NCBI GenBank assembly: GCA_902776945.1
Contig: CACYSH010000037.1
Location: 1-34,497 of the forward strand
DNA from: an uncultured Ruminococcus sp.
GTDB taxonomy: Bacteria; Bacillota; Clostridia; Oscillospirales; Ruminococcaceae
Direction of reading: 5' to 3'
Length of the DNA: 34,497 nucleotides
A program made the position numbers and the translations under genes. Below, in pieces: positions 1 to 8,599 of this stretch; within the stretch, counting starts at the first letter, position 1, and the number at the start of each line of letters is the position of its first letter. The notes beneath the pieces were generated by a model. It did not search any database, was not told the origin of the DNA, and was given only the letters and a program-made list of their open reading frames with translations.

Positions 1-582
1 ATATAGTACACCGTCGATTGAGCAATAATTCGGATTATTTATGTCAGCATTTATGGCGGTGAGCGATTTGCACAAAGCAAACGCATAATCGCCAATTCTC
101 GTCACGCTGCCGGGGATAGTAATGCTAATCAGAGATGTGCAGCCACGGAACGCCCAATTGCCTATGCTTGTTACGCTGTCAGGGATTGTTATGCTTGTGA
201 GCGATTTGCAGGCATCAAACGCATAATTGCCAATGCTCGTCACACTGTTGGGGATAGTAATGCTCGTCAGAGATGAGCAGAAAGCGAACGCCCAATCGCC
301 AATGCTCGTCACACTGTCGGGAATAACGACGTCCCCACCCGCGCCATTGTATTTTGTCAGCACATAATCGTAACCGTTCTTTTCTATCGTAAAATCGCTG
401 TCCGAAACGGGCTTGGGCTTTTCAACCTCGCGCACAGCGACCTCTTCCGGCAGCGGATAGAAGGTCAGCAGTGTCTTTTTGAACGTTCCGCAAGTCTTTT
501 CTTCGGGAAACCTCGTTCCGCAGTACCCGCAAAGCCGCATATCGTCAAGATTGTCTCTTCCGCATTTCGTGCATTTTTTCAT
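1..582 (-). CDS. BspA-like LRR protein with N-terminal zinc ribbon (partial, 3' end outside window)
   Basis: Reading leftward from an ATG at 582-580, the frame stays open for 194 codons to the window edge. It opens with a zinc ribbon (C-x2-C-x10-C-x2-C), then the motif [13 protein letters not shown], a Lys-Pro linker, and a module around [14 protein letters not shown] that leads into 23-residue LRR_5 repeats of the type [21 protein letters not shown]. The last visible part is the [18 protein letters not shown] insert found in two other genes here. A GAGGAAAGG ribosome binding site lies just upstream, and the gap to the preceding gene is 10 nt, so it is co-transcribed. BspA-type repeats are usually surface or adhesion modules, but no signal peptide or membrane segment is visible, so the location is uncertain. 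Confidence 0.85.
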   Translation of the reverse strand, partial: MKKCTKCGRDNLDDMRLCGYCGTRFPEEKTCGTFKKTLLTFYPLPEEVAVREVEKPKPVSDSDFTIEKNGYDYVLTKYNGAGGDVVIPDSVTSIGDWAFAFCSSLTSITIPNSVTSIGNYAFDACKSLTSITIPDSVTSIGNWAFRGCTSLISITIPGSVTRIGDYAFALCKSLTAINADINNPNYCSIDGVLY

Positions 583-592
583 AAGCCTTTCC

Positions 593-1513
593 TCACTTTA
601 TCAGTTCGTATCTGAATCCGTTTTCTACGGCATATCTCTCGCCCTCCGAATCCGGGTAACAACAAACAGTAAAATCTTTGACCTTTTCATATTTCGTTCT
701 GCCGAACATTCCGGTTTCTTTGATGTAGCCGAAAGCATGATTGCCGATGTCGTTCACCGTTCCGGGGATAGTGATTCTTTTAAGTGAAGGGCAGTCAATA
801 AACGCATTAAAAGAAATGTCTGCCACTCCGTCAGCTATGATAACATTCGCAAGAGAACTGCATCTTTCAAACGCATAATGCTCGATACTCGTCACACTGC
901 CGGGGATATATATGCTTGTCAGCGATCTGCATGAACTGAACGCCGAACTGCCGATATTTCTCACACCGTCGGGGATATTAACGCTTGTGAGCGATACGCA
1001 ATAGTAAAATGCACTCCTTTCGATAAGTTCCACGCTGTCCGGCAGGGTTATTTCCGTCAGCGAACTGCACCCGTAAAACAAATGCGATGTGATATACGGC
1101 ACTTCTGCGGGTATGTTTATTTCCGTCAGCGCCGTACAGCCGCTGAACGCTTCAGCGTTTATCCTTTTCACGCTGTCGGGAACAGCAATGCGCGTTACCG
1201 ATTTACAGTCTTTAAAAGCACGCTTTTCTATCACCGTCACCCCGTGCGGGATAATGACGTTCTTTTTGTGCCCCTTGTATTTTTCCAGTGATACGAGCCT
1301 GCTTGTTTTGAATATCTCAAACTCGTCGTCCGAAGCGGGCTTGGGCTTCTCCGCTTCGCGCACAGCGACCTCCTCCGTCAGCGGATAGAAGGTCAGCAGC
1401 GTTTTCTTAGCCGTGAACACGGGCTTCTTTTCTTCGGGAAACCTCGTTCCGCAATACCCGCAAAGCCGCATATCGTCAAGATTGTCCCTGCCGCATTTCG
1501 CACATTTTTTCAT
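593..1513 (-). CDS. BspA-like LRR protein with N-terminal zinc ribbon
   Basis: This 306-residue protein begins with a four-cysteine zinc ribbon (C4, C7, C18, C21), followed by the shared motif [13 protein letters not shown] (about 40-53) and an acidic-basic linker. From about residue 85 it carries eight or so LRR_5 repeats (IPxSVxxIxxxAFxxCxSL). It ends in a cap with the sequence [13 protein letters not shown], the usual C-terminal cap of the paralogues here. Its repeats are more diverged from one another than those of neighbouring copies, so it may be an older member. It has no signal peptide or membrane helix. The spacer before it and the ATG context (GTGAGGACAGACTTATG) are the same as in two genes near 5.6-6.0 kb, which points to segmental duplication. 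A protein-binding role is inferred from the fold. Confidence 0.88.
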   Translation of the reverse strand: MKKCAKCGRDNLDDMRLCGYCGTRFPEEKKPVFTAKKTLLTFYPLTEEVAVREAEKPKPASDDEFEIFKTSRLVSLEKYKGHKKNVIIPHGVTVIEKRAFKDCKSVTRIAVPDSVKRINAEAFSGCTALTEINIPAEVPYITSHLFYGCSSLTEITLPDSVELIERSAFYYCVSLTSVNIPDGVRNIGSSAFSSCRSLTSIYIPGSVTSIEHYAFERCSSLANVIIADGVADISFNAFIDCPSLKRITIPGTVNDIGNHAFGYIKETGMFGRTKYEKVKDFTVCCYPDSEGERYAVENGFRYELIK

Positions 1514-1523
1514 AAGTCTGTCC

Positions 1524-1594
1524 TCACTTTATCAGTTTGTATTGAATGCCATTAGCTTTGGCGTACCTCTCGCCCGCTGAGGCGCGGAAAACAT
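1524..1594 (-). pseudogene. Out-of-frame C-terminal cap of the BspA-like gene at 1595-2131
   Basis: Just past the stop of the upstream gene, a different frame encodes SAGERYAKANGIQYKLIK and a stop at 1526-1524. This is nearly identical to the C-terminal cap of the paralogue at 5974-7080. The cap can only be joined to the LRR region by a frameshift near 1590-1600, so the gene appears to have lost its native end. Confidence 0.75.
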
Positions 1595-2131
1595 TCATAA
1601 CAAGCAGCCGAAAAAAGCGTCCTTGCCTATGCTCGTCACGCTGTCAGGGATTGTTATGCTTGTGAGCGATTTGCGCCAAGCAAACGCCCAATCGCCAATT
1701 CTCGTCACGCTGTTAGGGATTGTTATGCTTGTGAGCGATTTGCACCAAGCAAACGCATTATTGCCAATGCTTGTCACGCCGTCGGGAATGACCACATTTC
1801 CGCCCTTGCCGACGTACTTTTTCAGCACGCCGTCCGCAATCTCAAAATCCTCAGCAGGCGAGGGCTTGGGCTTTTCCGGCGCGGGAGCAAGCGCCGCAAG
1901 TTCTTCGTCGGTCAGCTTAAAGAATGTTGTAAGCGAATCCGTTCTTACTGCGAGTTTGCCGACCGGCGCGGCAATTTCCGAAATGCTCGCTTTCAGAGCC
2001 GCTATGAGCTTGTCACCCTCCGCGACCCTCTCCTGCAATTTCTCGATCTTTCTCTTTTCCCGGCGCAGCTCCACCCGCAGAGAAGCCATTATCTTTTCAA
2101 GCTGTTCGATGTATTCTTCGGTATAATTCAC
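1595..2131 (-). CDS. BspA-like LRR protein with N-terminal coiled coil, C-terminally frameshifted
   Basis: The 178-residue frame starts at a GTG behind GGGAGGGA. Residues 1-60 form a charged heptad coiled coil ([18 protein letters not shown] and onward). The shared motif [15 protein letters not shown] (about 67-81) and a Pro-Lys linker follow, then three LRR_5 repeats. The frame stops abruptly after FFGCLL, while the expected cap is present in another frame directly downstream (1594-1524). The coiled coil replaces the zinc ribbon of its neighbours, so the TFYxL motif is found with different N-terminal modules. It is the first gene of the minus-strand BspA-like set. The truncated product may still be made, but three repeats without a cap is unusual for the family. 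Confidence 0.75.
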   Translation of the reverse strand: MNYTEEYIEQLEKIMASLRVELRREKRKIEKLQERVAEGDKLIAALKASISEIAAPVGKLAVRTDSLTTFFKLTDEELAALAPAPEKPKPSPAEDFEIADGVLKKYVGKGGNVVIPDGVTSIGNNAFAWCKSLTSITIPNSVTRIGDWAFAWRKSLTSITIPDSVTSIGKDAFFGCLL

Positions 2132-2232
2132 GGAAAATCCCTCCCAAAAAGATTGTGATTAACTTAACGAACTTATTGTGATTTCCGCACAAAAATCTGT
2201 ATCTAAATTTGTGCAGACAAATATTTCGTTAT

Positions 2233-2256
2233 TTGTTGCACGTTTGTGTGCAACAA
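2233..2256. promoter_or_regulatory. Perfect 9-bp inverted repeat in the divergent intergenic region
   Basis: TTGTTGCAC and GTGCAACAA flank a 6-nt spacer in the 254-bp gap between two divergent genes (starts at 2131 and 2386). The position suits an operator for one or both. No convincing -35/-10 pair was found for either gene, so this is positional inference. Confidence 0.45.
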
Positions 2257-2281
2257 AACGCCGTTTGAGCGCTATATATAG

Positions 2282-2347
2282 AGGGACTTTTAAAAAGTGA
2301 ACAGTGAATAGTTAATAGTGAACAGTTTTTCGGGTAAGAAAGTCCCT
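2282..2347 (+). repeat. Heptamer tandem repeat inside a 9-bp stem, leader of the primase-helicase gene
   Basis: AGGGACTTT (2282-2290) pairs with AAAGTCCCT (2339-2347). The loop contains four tandem heptamers, AGTGAAC/AGTGAAT/AGTTAAT/AGTGAAC (2296-2323). The structure ends 38 nt before the ATG, so it would lie in the 5' leader if transcription starts upstream of it. It could be a regulatory RNA hairpin or a small dispersed repeat. Confidence 0.55.
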
Positions 2348-2385
2348 TGACTGTTTGCTGTTTCATGAAGAACGGAGGACGAAAT

Positions 2386-4311
2386 ATGACAATGAACGAT
2401 TTACTGCAAAGGCTTGACGGCGTGAGAAAATGCGGCGGGGGATTCTCGGCGAAATGCCCCGCGCACGACGACAGGCGGCAGTCTCTCAGCGTGTGCGAGC
2501 GGGACGGCAGACTGCTCGTGAAATGCCACGCCGGGTGCTCTGCCGAATCGGTGGTGAGCGCGTTGGGGCTTCGTATGAGCGACCTTTTCCCCGATGAACG
2601 AACAAATGTCAATGCGGACAGGCGGCGTGTTTCCCCATCAAATCCTGCCAAAAAAACCATTGTCTGCGAATATGTGTACAAAAATATGGATAACAGACCC
2701 GTCTGCAAAAAGGTGCGCTATTCCGACAAGTCGTTCGTGTGGCTGCATCTTGACGAACGCGGTATGTGGGTCAAGGGCAGAGGGGGTGGCATGAACAAAG
2801 CTCATGCACCCGCGCCGCTGTACAACCAGTTCGACGCGCTGACTTTCGAGACCGTGTTCTGCGTCGAGGGCGAAAAGGACGTCGAGACCCTTCGCCGCTT
2901 CAATATCCCCGCCGTGAGCCTGCCCGACGGCGCGAAGACCAAATGGCAGGACGAGTACACCGAGTGGTTCAGCTGCCGAAATGTCTACATAATCGCCGAC
3001 AACGACGAGCCGGGCAGACAGTGCGCCGAATCGACGGCTCGGCATATCGCGGGGGTCGCCAAATCGGTCAAGATCATCGACCTCTCCCGCGTGTGGAGCA
3101 ATATCCCCGAGCATGGCGACGTTTCCGATATGATAGCGGCTTTCCCCGACAACGCCTTTCAGATGCTTCACTGGCTCACGGATAACACCGAAATATATTC
3201 TCCCGCCGATTTTGACGACCCCGCCGATTTTGACGGCGATATTCCCGAAAAACCTTTGTCAATAATCAACCTTGCCGACGTGGAAACGACCGAAACTCAG
3301 TGGCTGTGGTACCCCTACATTCCCCGCGGGAAGATAACCCTCCTGACCGCCGACCCCGGTTCGGGAAAGACCTTTTTCGCGCTGTATTTAGCCGCCTGCG
3401 TGTCGGCGGGGAGACCGTTCTACGGCACGGACGAGCCGTGGCGCGAGCGCGAAACCGCTGTCTATCAGACCGCAGAGGACGGCGTTTCCGATACCATTAA
3501 GCCGCGTCTTATCCCCATGAACCCCGATTTCAGGCACATTCTGATGATCGACGAGACGACCGAGGGGCTTTCCCTTTCGGACGACCGCATCGAGCGCATC
3601 ATGCAGACGTACAAGCCCGCGCTTATCGTGTTCGACCCGCTTCAAGCCTATCTCGGCGCGGACGTCGATATGCACCGCGCAAACGAAGTCAGACCCGTTC
3701 TGGCGCACCTCTCGAAGCTCGCCGAGCAGTACGGAACGGCTGTCGTGCTCATCATGCACAACTCGAAAACCGCGCAGAATAAGGCGCTTTACCGCGCTCT
3801 CGGCTCGATAGACATTCCCGCCGTTGCTCGTTCGATGCTCATCATGGGGCGCGACCCCGATGACGAAAATTGCAGAGTTCTGTGCCACGAGAAAAGCTCC
3901 CTCGCACCCCGCGGGAAAAGCCTGCTCTTCAAGATAAAGCCCGAAACGACGGGGCTTGAATTCATCGGCAAGAGCGACCTCCGCGCCGACGATATTCTCA
4001 CCTCGTTCAGCGAGGGCAGGCACCGCCCCGCCGTAAAGCAGGAGGAAGCCGCCGCCATGCTGACGGAGCTTCTCGGGGAAAAGGGTTGGTGCAGTTATGA
4101 TGATGTCAAGCGGCTTTCCGATGAGGAGGGGGTGAATATAGCGACGTTGAACAAGGTAAAAAAACAGATGGGGCTTAAGACTCTGCGTATCGGGAAAGGC
4201 AGCGAACATTCGGCATTTTGGTATACTGACGGAATCAACACGGAAAATTTGAAAGCCGAGTTAAACAAATCGGAAGATTCTTACTCATGTAATGTTCCCC
4301 AAATACAATAA
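2386..4311 (+). CDS. CHC2 zinc finger-Toprim primase fused to RepA-type AAA helicase
   Basis: This is a replication protein of the kind carried by plasmids, phages and integrative elements; it would make primers and unwind DNA at the element origin. The ATG at 2386 is chosen because GGAGGA lies 6 nt upstream; an earlier in-frame start at 2347 lacks a ribosome binding site. The product is 641 residues. Residues 24-51 form a CHC2-like zinc finger (C24, H27, C47, C51). Residues about 155-250 are a Toprim fold with the acidic motifs VEGEKD and IADNDEPG. A RecA-like RepA ATPase follows, with Walker A at 323-329 (DPGSGKT) and a Walker B strand ending in VFDPLQAYLG. The C terminus looks like a winged helix. 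It is an isolated plus-strand gene between minus-strand BspA-like sets, so it is probably a remnant of a mobile element. No integrase is present in this window. Confidence 0.88.
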   Translation: MTMNDLLQRLDGVRKCGGGFSAKCPAHDDRRQSLSVCERDGRLLVKCHAGCSAESVVSALGLRMSDLFPDERTNVNADRRRVSPSNPAKKTIVCEYVYKNMDNRPVCKKVRYSDKSFVWLHLDERGMWVKGRGGGMNKAHAPAPLYNQFDALTFETVFCVEGEKDVETLRRFNIPAVSLPDGAKTKWQDEYTEWFSCRNVYIIADNDEPGRQCAESTARHIAGVAKSVKIIDLSRVWSNIPEHGDVSDMIAAFPDNAFQMLHWLTDNTEIYSPADFDDPADFDGDIPEKPLSIINLADVETTETQWLWYPYIPRGKITLLTADPGSGKTFFALYLAACVSAGRPFYGTDEPWRERETAVYQTAEDGVSDTIKPRLIPMNPDFRHILMIDETTEGLSLSDDRIERIMQTYKPALIVFDPLQAYLGADVDMHRANEVRPVLAHLSKLAEQYGTAVVLIMHNSKTAQNKALYRALGSIDIPAVARSMLIMGRDPDDENCRVLCHEKSSLAPRGKSLLFKIKPETTGLEFIGKSDLRADDILTSFSEGRHRPAVKQEEAAAMLTELLGEKGWCSYDDVKRLSDEEGVNIATLNKVKKQMGLKTLRIGKGSEHSAFWYTDGINTENLKAELNKSEDSYSCNVPQIQ

Positions 4312-4490
4312 TTAGAGTACAGGAGTTGACAAAACGCTGTAATAACGTTGTGTTTTAACTCATTTCTTAAAATACGGGAGTTGAGATTCCGAGCCTTTAC
4401 ACATATATCAAGCCAACTCCCATATTTAAGTACGGGAGTTGGAAACGACGGTATATCGTGATAAATCCAACTCCCATACTCTAAAATAAT
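4305..4490. repeat. Five-copy iteron-like array of TACGGGAGTTGG with outer inverted ends
   Basis: The unit TA(C/T)(G/A)GGAGTTG occurs at 4318-4328 (+), 4373-4383 (+), 4413-4424 (-), 4431-4442 (+) and 4467-4478 (-). The third and fourth copies form a hairpin, CCAACTCCC/GGGAGTTGG. The outer copies carry extended matching flanks (AATAATT and AGAGTA) in inverted orientation. The array follows directly after the stop of the replication gene. It could be an origin with Rep-binding iterons, or a roughly 180-bp MITE. No clear target-site duplication was found. Confidence 0.6.
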
Positions 4491-4569
4491 TATCTGTGCC
4501 ATTCGCAAGAATGGTACAGCCTTGAAAGCAAATAAACGCTCTTGACGGGCGGTATGCAAAAATATGAAA

Positions 4570-4587
4570 GCGGGTATCGGTACCCGC
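4570..4587 (-). terminator. Rho-independent terminator of the second BspA-like set
   Basis: On the minus strand, GCGGGTA-CCGA-TACCCGC forms a perfect 7-bp stem with a 4-nt loop and is followed by TTTCATATTTTT. It starts 5 nt after the stop of the gene at 4592-5581. Confidence 0.75.
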
Positions 4588-4591
4588 GAGT

Positions 4592-5581
4592 TCAGCGGCG
4601 GGTTATGACAAGGTCGGAGGGGCAGTCTGAAAAGGCGGTTCTATCGACAACTGCGCTGTCGGGGAGAGATACGCTTTTTAGCGATTTGCAGCCACCAAAC
4701 GCAAACTTGCCTATGCTTGTTACGCTATTGGGTATAGTAACGCTTTCTTTCCCACCCGGACAGGCAATCAGCATAGTTTGATTTTTGTCATATAGTACGC
4801 CGTCGATTGAGCAATAATTCGGATTATTTATGTCAGCATTTATGGCGGTGAGCGATTTGCAGGCATCAAACGCACCATAGCCAATGCTCGTCACGCTGTC
4901 AGGGATTGTTATGCTTGTGAGCGATTCGCAGCCCTCAAACGCCCCTATGCCTATGCTTGTTACGCTGTCAGGGATTGTTATGCTTGTGAGCGATTTGCAG
5001 CCAAAGAACGTCCAATCGCCAATGCTCGTCACGCTGTCGGGGATAGTTATGCTTGTGATCGAATAGCACCTCGCAAACGCCCTTGAGCCTATGCTTGTCA
5101 CGCTGTCGGGGATAGTAATGCTCGTCAGAGATGTGCAGTCATAGAACGCAAAATCGCCAATGCTCGTCACCCCATCGGGGATAGTTATGCTTTTAAGCGA
5201 TGTGCAATTCTCAAACGCCCAATAGCCTATGCTTGTTACGCTGTCGGGGATAGTAATGCTTGTGAGCGATTCGCACCAAGCAAACGCATAATTGCCAATG
5301 CTCGTCACGCTGTCGGGAATAACGACATCACCGCCCTTGCCCTTGTACTTCACAAGAACCGTTTCGCCGTCCTCCTCGACAATCTCAAAATCCTCGTCCG
5401 AAGCGGGCTTGGGCTTCTCCGCTCCCGGCAGACTGAATCCCTCCGGCAGAAGATAGAAGGTCAGCAGCGTTCTATTAGCCGTGAACACGGGCTTCTTTTC
5501 GGCGGGGAATCTCTCCGAACAGTACCCGCAGAACAGCATATCGTCAAGATTGTCTCTTCCGCATTTCGCGCATTTTTTCAT
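4592..5581 (-). CDS. BspA-like LRR protein with N-terminal zinc ribbon
   Basis: This intact 329-residue protein has a zinc ribbon (C4, C7, C18, C21), the shared motif [13 protein letters not shown] and a Lys-Pro linker. A long run of very regular LRR_5 repeats follows ([23 protein letters not shown]). An insert, [20 protein letters not shown], comes before the last two repeats and the end [11 protein letters not shown]. The DNA of that insert is almost identical to the plus-strand copy near 23.1 kb. It has no signal peptide or membrane helix. It is the last gene of a minus-strand set, 10 nt after a broken paralogue, and is followed by a terminator. The near-identical repeats suggest recent expansion or gene conversion. 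A ligand-binding surface is a family-level inference; the ligand is unknown. Confidence 0.88.
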   Translation of the reverse strand: MKKCAKCGRDNLDDMLFCGYCSERFPAEKKPVFTANRTLLTFYLLPEGFSLPGAEKPKPASDEDFEIVEEDGETVLVKYKGKGGDVVIPDSVTSIGNYAFAWCESLTSITIPDSVTSIGYWAFENCTSLKSITIPDGVTSIGDFAFYDCTSLTSITIPDSVTSIGSRAFARCYSITSITIPDSVTSIGDWTFFGCKSLTSITIPDSVTSIGIGAFEGCESLTSITIPDSVTSIGYGAFDACKSLTAINADINNPNYCSIDGVLYDKNQTMLIACPGGKESVTIPNSVTSIGKFAFGGCKSLKSVSLPDSAVVDRTAFSDCPSDLVITRR

Positions 5582-5591
5582 AAGTCTGTCC

Positions 5592-5963
5592 TCACTTTAT
5601 CAGTTTGTATTTAATGCCGTTAGCTTTGGTGTACTTATTTCCCGCCGAGCCTTCGGTGCATTTTATTGTGAGCGATCACCAGCCCTCATCAAACGCCCAA
5701 TTGTCATTGCTTGCATGAACGGAGTTATTTTCCACGCCGGAAACTGTCTCGCCTTTCTCCACGGCTATCTCGAAATTCTCGTCCGAAACGGGTTTAGGCT
5801 TTTCCGTCTCGCGCACAGCGACCTCTTCCGGCAGAAGATAGAAGGTCAGCAGCGTCTTTTTGAACGTTCCGCAAGTCTTTTCTTCGGGAAACCTCGTTCC
5901 GCAGTACCCGCAAAGCCGCATATCGTCAAGATTATCCCTGCCGCATTTCGCGCATTTTTTCAT
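5592..5963 (-). pseudogene. BspA-like zinc-ribbon protein broken by an in-frame stop
   Basis: The frame encodes the zinc ribbon, the [13 protein letters not shown] motif and the linker, then a degenerate stretch with only part of one repeat, NWAFDEGW. A TGA at 5678-5676 ends it after 95 residues. The same frame continues downstream as [20 protein letters not shown] plus the usual cap and a stop at 5594-5592. Intact copies have TGCGAA where this copy has TGGTGA, so two or three base changes made the nonsense codon. Most of the LRR array has also been deleted. The first 95 codons could still yield a zinc-ribbon peptide. Confidence 0.8.
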
Positions 5964-5973
5964 AAGTCTGTCC

Positions 5974-7080
5974 TCACTTTATCAGTTTGTATTTAATGCC
6001 GTTAGCTTCGGCGTACTTATTTCCCGCCGAGCCTTCGGTGCATTTTATTGTGAGCTTATAGCACCAATAAAATGCATATTCGCCAATGCTCGTTACGCTT
6101 TCGGGGATAGTAATGCTCGTCAGAGATGTGCAGCCATAGAACGCATAATTGCCAATGCTCGTCACGCTGTCAGGGATAGTAATACTTGTAAGGCTTTTGC
6201 AGTCCGCAAACGCCCAATAGCCAATGCTCGTTACGCTTTCGGGGATAGTAATGCTCGTCAGAGATGTGCAGCCACGGAACGCATCATTGCCAATGCTCGT
6301 CACGCTTTCGGGGATAGCAATGCTTGTGAGCGATGTGCAGTAACTAAACGCCGATTCGCCAATACTTGTCACGCTGTCGGGGATAGTAATGCTCGTCAGA
6401 GATGTGCAGCCATTGAATGCCCAATCGCCAATGCTCGTCACGCTTTCGGGGATAGCAATGCTTGTCAGAGATGTGCATAAAGAGAACGTACCATTGCCAA
6501 TGCTCGTCACTCTGTCGGGGATAGTAATGCTCGTCAGAGATGTGCAGCCATGGAACGCCCAATTGCCAATGCTCGTCACGCTGTCAGGGATTGTTATGCT
6601 TGTGAGCGATTCGCAGGCATCAAACGCAAAATCGCCAATGCTCGTCACGCTGTCGGGAATAACGACGTCCCCGCCCGCGCCGTTGTATTTTGTCAGCACA
6701 TAATCGTAACCGTTCTTTTCTATCATAAAATCGCTGTCTGAAACAGGAACGACTTTCGGCGCCGCAGTAGTAGTTGTGGTTTGACTGGTCGTAGTCGTGG
6801 TGGTAGTAGTTGTTGTTGTAATAGTTGTTGTAGTGGTCGTCTGAACAGGTGCAGCTGTTGTCGTTGTTGTTGTCGCAGTAGCAGTCATCGTTGCATTCGT
6901 TTGAATAGGTTCGTTATTCCCGCCCCGCGCAAGGGCTGTCCCGCCTGCCACACTCCCGACAATAATCAAGCACAAAACCGCCGTGCCCCACAGGCGGGGT
7001 TTCGGCGGCGGTGGCTTTTGCGAAAGCGCTTTCAGTTCTTCCGGTGAAAGGGGATAAAATGTGTACAGTTTTTGTTTCAT
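5974..7080 (-). CDS. Membrane-anchored BspA-like LRR protein with Thr-rich linker
   Basis: This 368-residue protein begins with a short cytoplasmic tail carrying the shared motif [15 protein letters not shown] (about 5-19). A proline-rich stretch and one membrane helix (about 30-50, [19 protein letters not shown]) follow. A threonine tract of about 50 residues comes next, then the [11 protein letters not shown] module and ten or so nearly identical LRR_5 repeats, ending in the cap [13 protein letters not shown]. With no cleavable signal, the expected topology is N-in with the LRR array outside on a Thr stalk. The ATG has GGAAG upstream. It is the first gene of a three-gene minus-strand set. 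Its layout matches the broken plus-strand gene at 22363-23654. A surface adhesion or recognition role is inferred. Confidence 0.88.
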   Translation of the reverse strand: MKQKLYTFYPLSPEELKALSQKPPPPKPRLWGTAVLCLIIVGSVAGGTALARGGNNEPIQTNATMTATATTTTTTAAPVQTTTTTTITTTTTTTTTTTSQTTTTTAAPKVVPVSDSDFMIEKNGYDYVLTKYNGAGGDVVIPDSVTSIGDFAFDACESLTSITIPDSVTSIGNWAFHGCTSLTSITIPDRVTSIGNGTFSLCTSLTSIAIPESVTSIGDWAFNGCTSLTSITIPDSVTSIGESAFSYCTSLTSIAIPESVTSIGNDAFRGCTSLTSITIPESVTSIGYWAFADCKSLTSITIPDSVTSIGNYAFYGCTSLTSITIPESVTSIGEYAFYWCYKLTIKCTEGSAGNKYAEANGIKYKLIK

Positions 7081-7175
7081 ATTCTTACACTTCCGTTTGA
7101 TCGTTGCTGATATCGGGCTGCGAAAAGCCGCCGAATGAAAAACGGTATGCGGCGATTACTGTGCATCAATAACAA

Positions 7176-7197
7176 CGTGGGAGAGATGTCTCCCACG
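7176..7197 (-). terminator. Terminator at the end of the ten-gene operon
   Basis: CGTGGGAGA and TCTCCCACG form a perfect 9-bp stem with a 4-nt loop, 7 nt after the stop of the last operon gene. On the minus strand it is followed by TTGTTATT, an imperfect U tract. Confidence 0.65.
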
Positions 7198-7204
7198 CAG
7201 GTCA

Positions 7205-8536
7205 TTATTCTTCGATGTCCTGATCTCCGATTTCGGCGAGTAACGCCGCTGCTCTGTCGAAAATATCGCTGTGGCAGAATTCGCCTATCTCCGCTCCGCT
7301 CATGCTGTCGCTTTGCTTTTTGCAGTCGCCGCGGGAAGGTTGCTTCTGCTTATCGTTCCGGGTATCCTCCGGCTCGGCGAAAAAATCTTCCGTGAACTCA
7401 GGCTCGGATTCCTCCGCGGTATTGCTCACCTTTACTGACGGCTTGACTTTCTCCTTCGCTGCCGCCGTTATTGCTTCTGTACGCTGCGACAACATTTGCG
7501 GCAGCACATCGGTAAGCAACTCAGGAAGCTCGTCGAGAAGCCCTGTCAGCGCCTCGGCGACCATGTGTCTGTCGTGCATAGCTTCGAGCCTGTGTTCGGC
7601 AAGCTCTCTCTCAAAGGTGTCTTGTGGCTCCGTTACAAGCCCCTGCGCCTCCATTACCCTGCGCATCATATCGGTCTGATAGATATAGCGTTCACTCGCC
7701 TCCTGCGGATATTCGGTCATTGAATACCTGTCGAGATCGCGGCTGTTGTCGGTGACAAGCTCGCGAAGATACAGATTTTCGACAACATCTTTCAGCTCAC
7801 AGAATGTAAATTCTTCCGTCAGCCGCGCTGTCTCGGCAAATTCAACTATCGGGTCGTAGTATACGGGGTAGTCGTCAAGGCTGTGGAGCAGCGTCAGCAG
7901 CATCTTCCAGCGCTCCTCCGCAAATCTGGCTCTTGCCGTAAGTGAGGGTTTGGTCAGCACGAGCCGCATGAACATATCCCTCGCGGCTGATGGCAGCTTT
8001 ACTCCCTCGCCGCCGATAAGTATCACCGTCAGCAGATTTTCTTCCTCGTTTGGTTTCAGTCCGAGCATTATCCTTGAAAGAACGCGGAGGAGCGTATCAT
8101 AGTTCCCGAAGCCGTCGGAGGCATCGATCACAAGGCACACGCTGTTTTCTTTAAGGCGGTTTACGGTAAGCTCTCTCAGGAACAGCTCGGTCTCGGTGTA
8201 CGAAGCGTCTTCAAGCTCGTTCCCAAACAGGAAGAATACCTTGTACATATAGTTTTCAAAAACTTCGTCGAAGAGATGCTGTACTGCGATATACGCCGTG
8301 TTATGTCTTCCGCCGCCTTCCGAACCGTCTATCCAAAGACCGCCTGCGGCTCTTTGGGGTATTTCGGTAATGATGTCCAAAGCCTTCTGAGCCATTTCAC
8401 CGTTGCGTGAGGGGTCGTCATAGCTTCCGTGCAGTATATTCCAAAGCACTCCCTCGCTCTCATCAGCGATATATTCCGCAAGTTCCCGTGCGTTTTCCGT
8501 GAGCCGCGCATATTCGGGAGATTTTTTGTTTATCAT
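7205..8536 (-). CDS. AAA-like protein with degenerate ATPase motifs (probable pseudo-ATPase)
   Basis: I do not recognise a named family for this 443-residue protein. The layout is AAA-like: an N-terminal helical part (1-60), then LWIDGSEGGGRHNTAYI (about 67-83) where a Walker A loop would be but without the GKT. VCLVIDASDG (133-142) is in the Walker B position but without the catalytic Glu. LLTVILIGGEG (168-178) looks like a sensor-1 strand, and an Arg-rich helix lies at 200-210. After about residue 300 it is helical and acidic with low complexity, ending in IFDRAAALLAEIGDQDIEE. It is the last gene of the operon, 63 nt after the active AAA+ gene. A regulatory or structural partner of that ATPase is an inference. 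The fold call needs a structure prediction. Confidence 0.65.
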   Translation of the reverse strand: MINKKSPEYARLTENARELAEYIADESEGVLWNILHGSYDDPSRNGEMAQKALDIITEIPQRAAGGLWIDGSEGGGRHNTAYIAVQHLFDEVFENYMYKVFFLFGNELEDASYTETELFLRELTVNRLKENSVCLVIDASDGFGNYDTLLRVLSRIMLGLKPNEEENLLTVILIGGEGVKLPSAARDMFMRLVLTKPSLTARARFAEERWKMLLTLLHSLDDYPVYYDPIVEFAETARLTEEFTFCELKDVVENLYLRELVTDNSRDLDRYSMTEYPQEASERYIYQTDMMRRVMEAQGLVTEPQDTFERELAEHRLEAMHDRHMVAEALTGLLDELPELLTDVLPQMLSQRTEAITAAAKEKVKPSVKVSNTAEESEPEFTEDFFAEPEDTRNDKQKQPSRGDCKKQSDSMSGAEIGEFCHSDIFDRAAALLAEIGDQDIEE

Positions 8537-8599
8537 AAAAAGTCAGCTCCATTTGTTTCGCATGACAGCTGCTCGTTCTTTGCCGAAAAGAACTGTCGT

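Noticed and set aside
3388-4209. Long minus-strand open frame under the primase-helicase gene
   Set aside because: It is a shadow of a GC-biased coding region; the plus strand has clear Toprim and Walker motifs, and no family features are seen on the minus strand.
4281-4559. Minus-strand 92-residue frame across the iteron-like array
   Set aside because: It runs through repeat DNA, lacks a ribosome binding site and has no recognisable protein features.
5990-6640. Regular spacing of near-identical 60-70-bp units resembling a CRISPR array or satellite
   Set aside because: The period is 69 bp, it stays in frame, and it translates to 23-residue LRR_5 repeats; there are no unique spacers and no cas genes.
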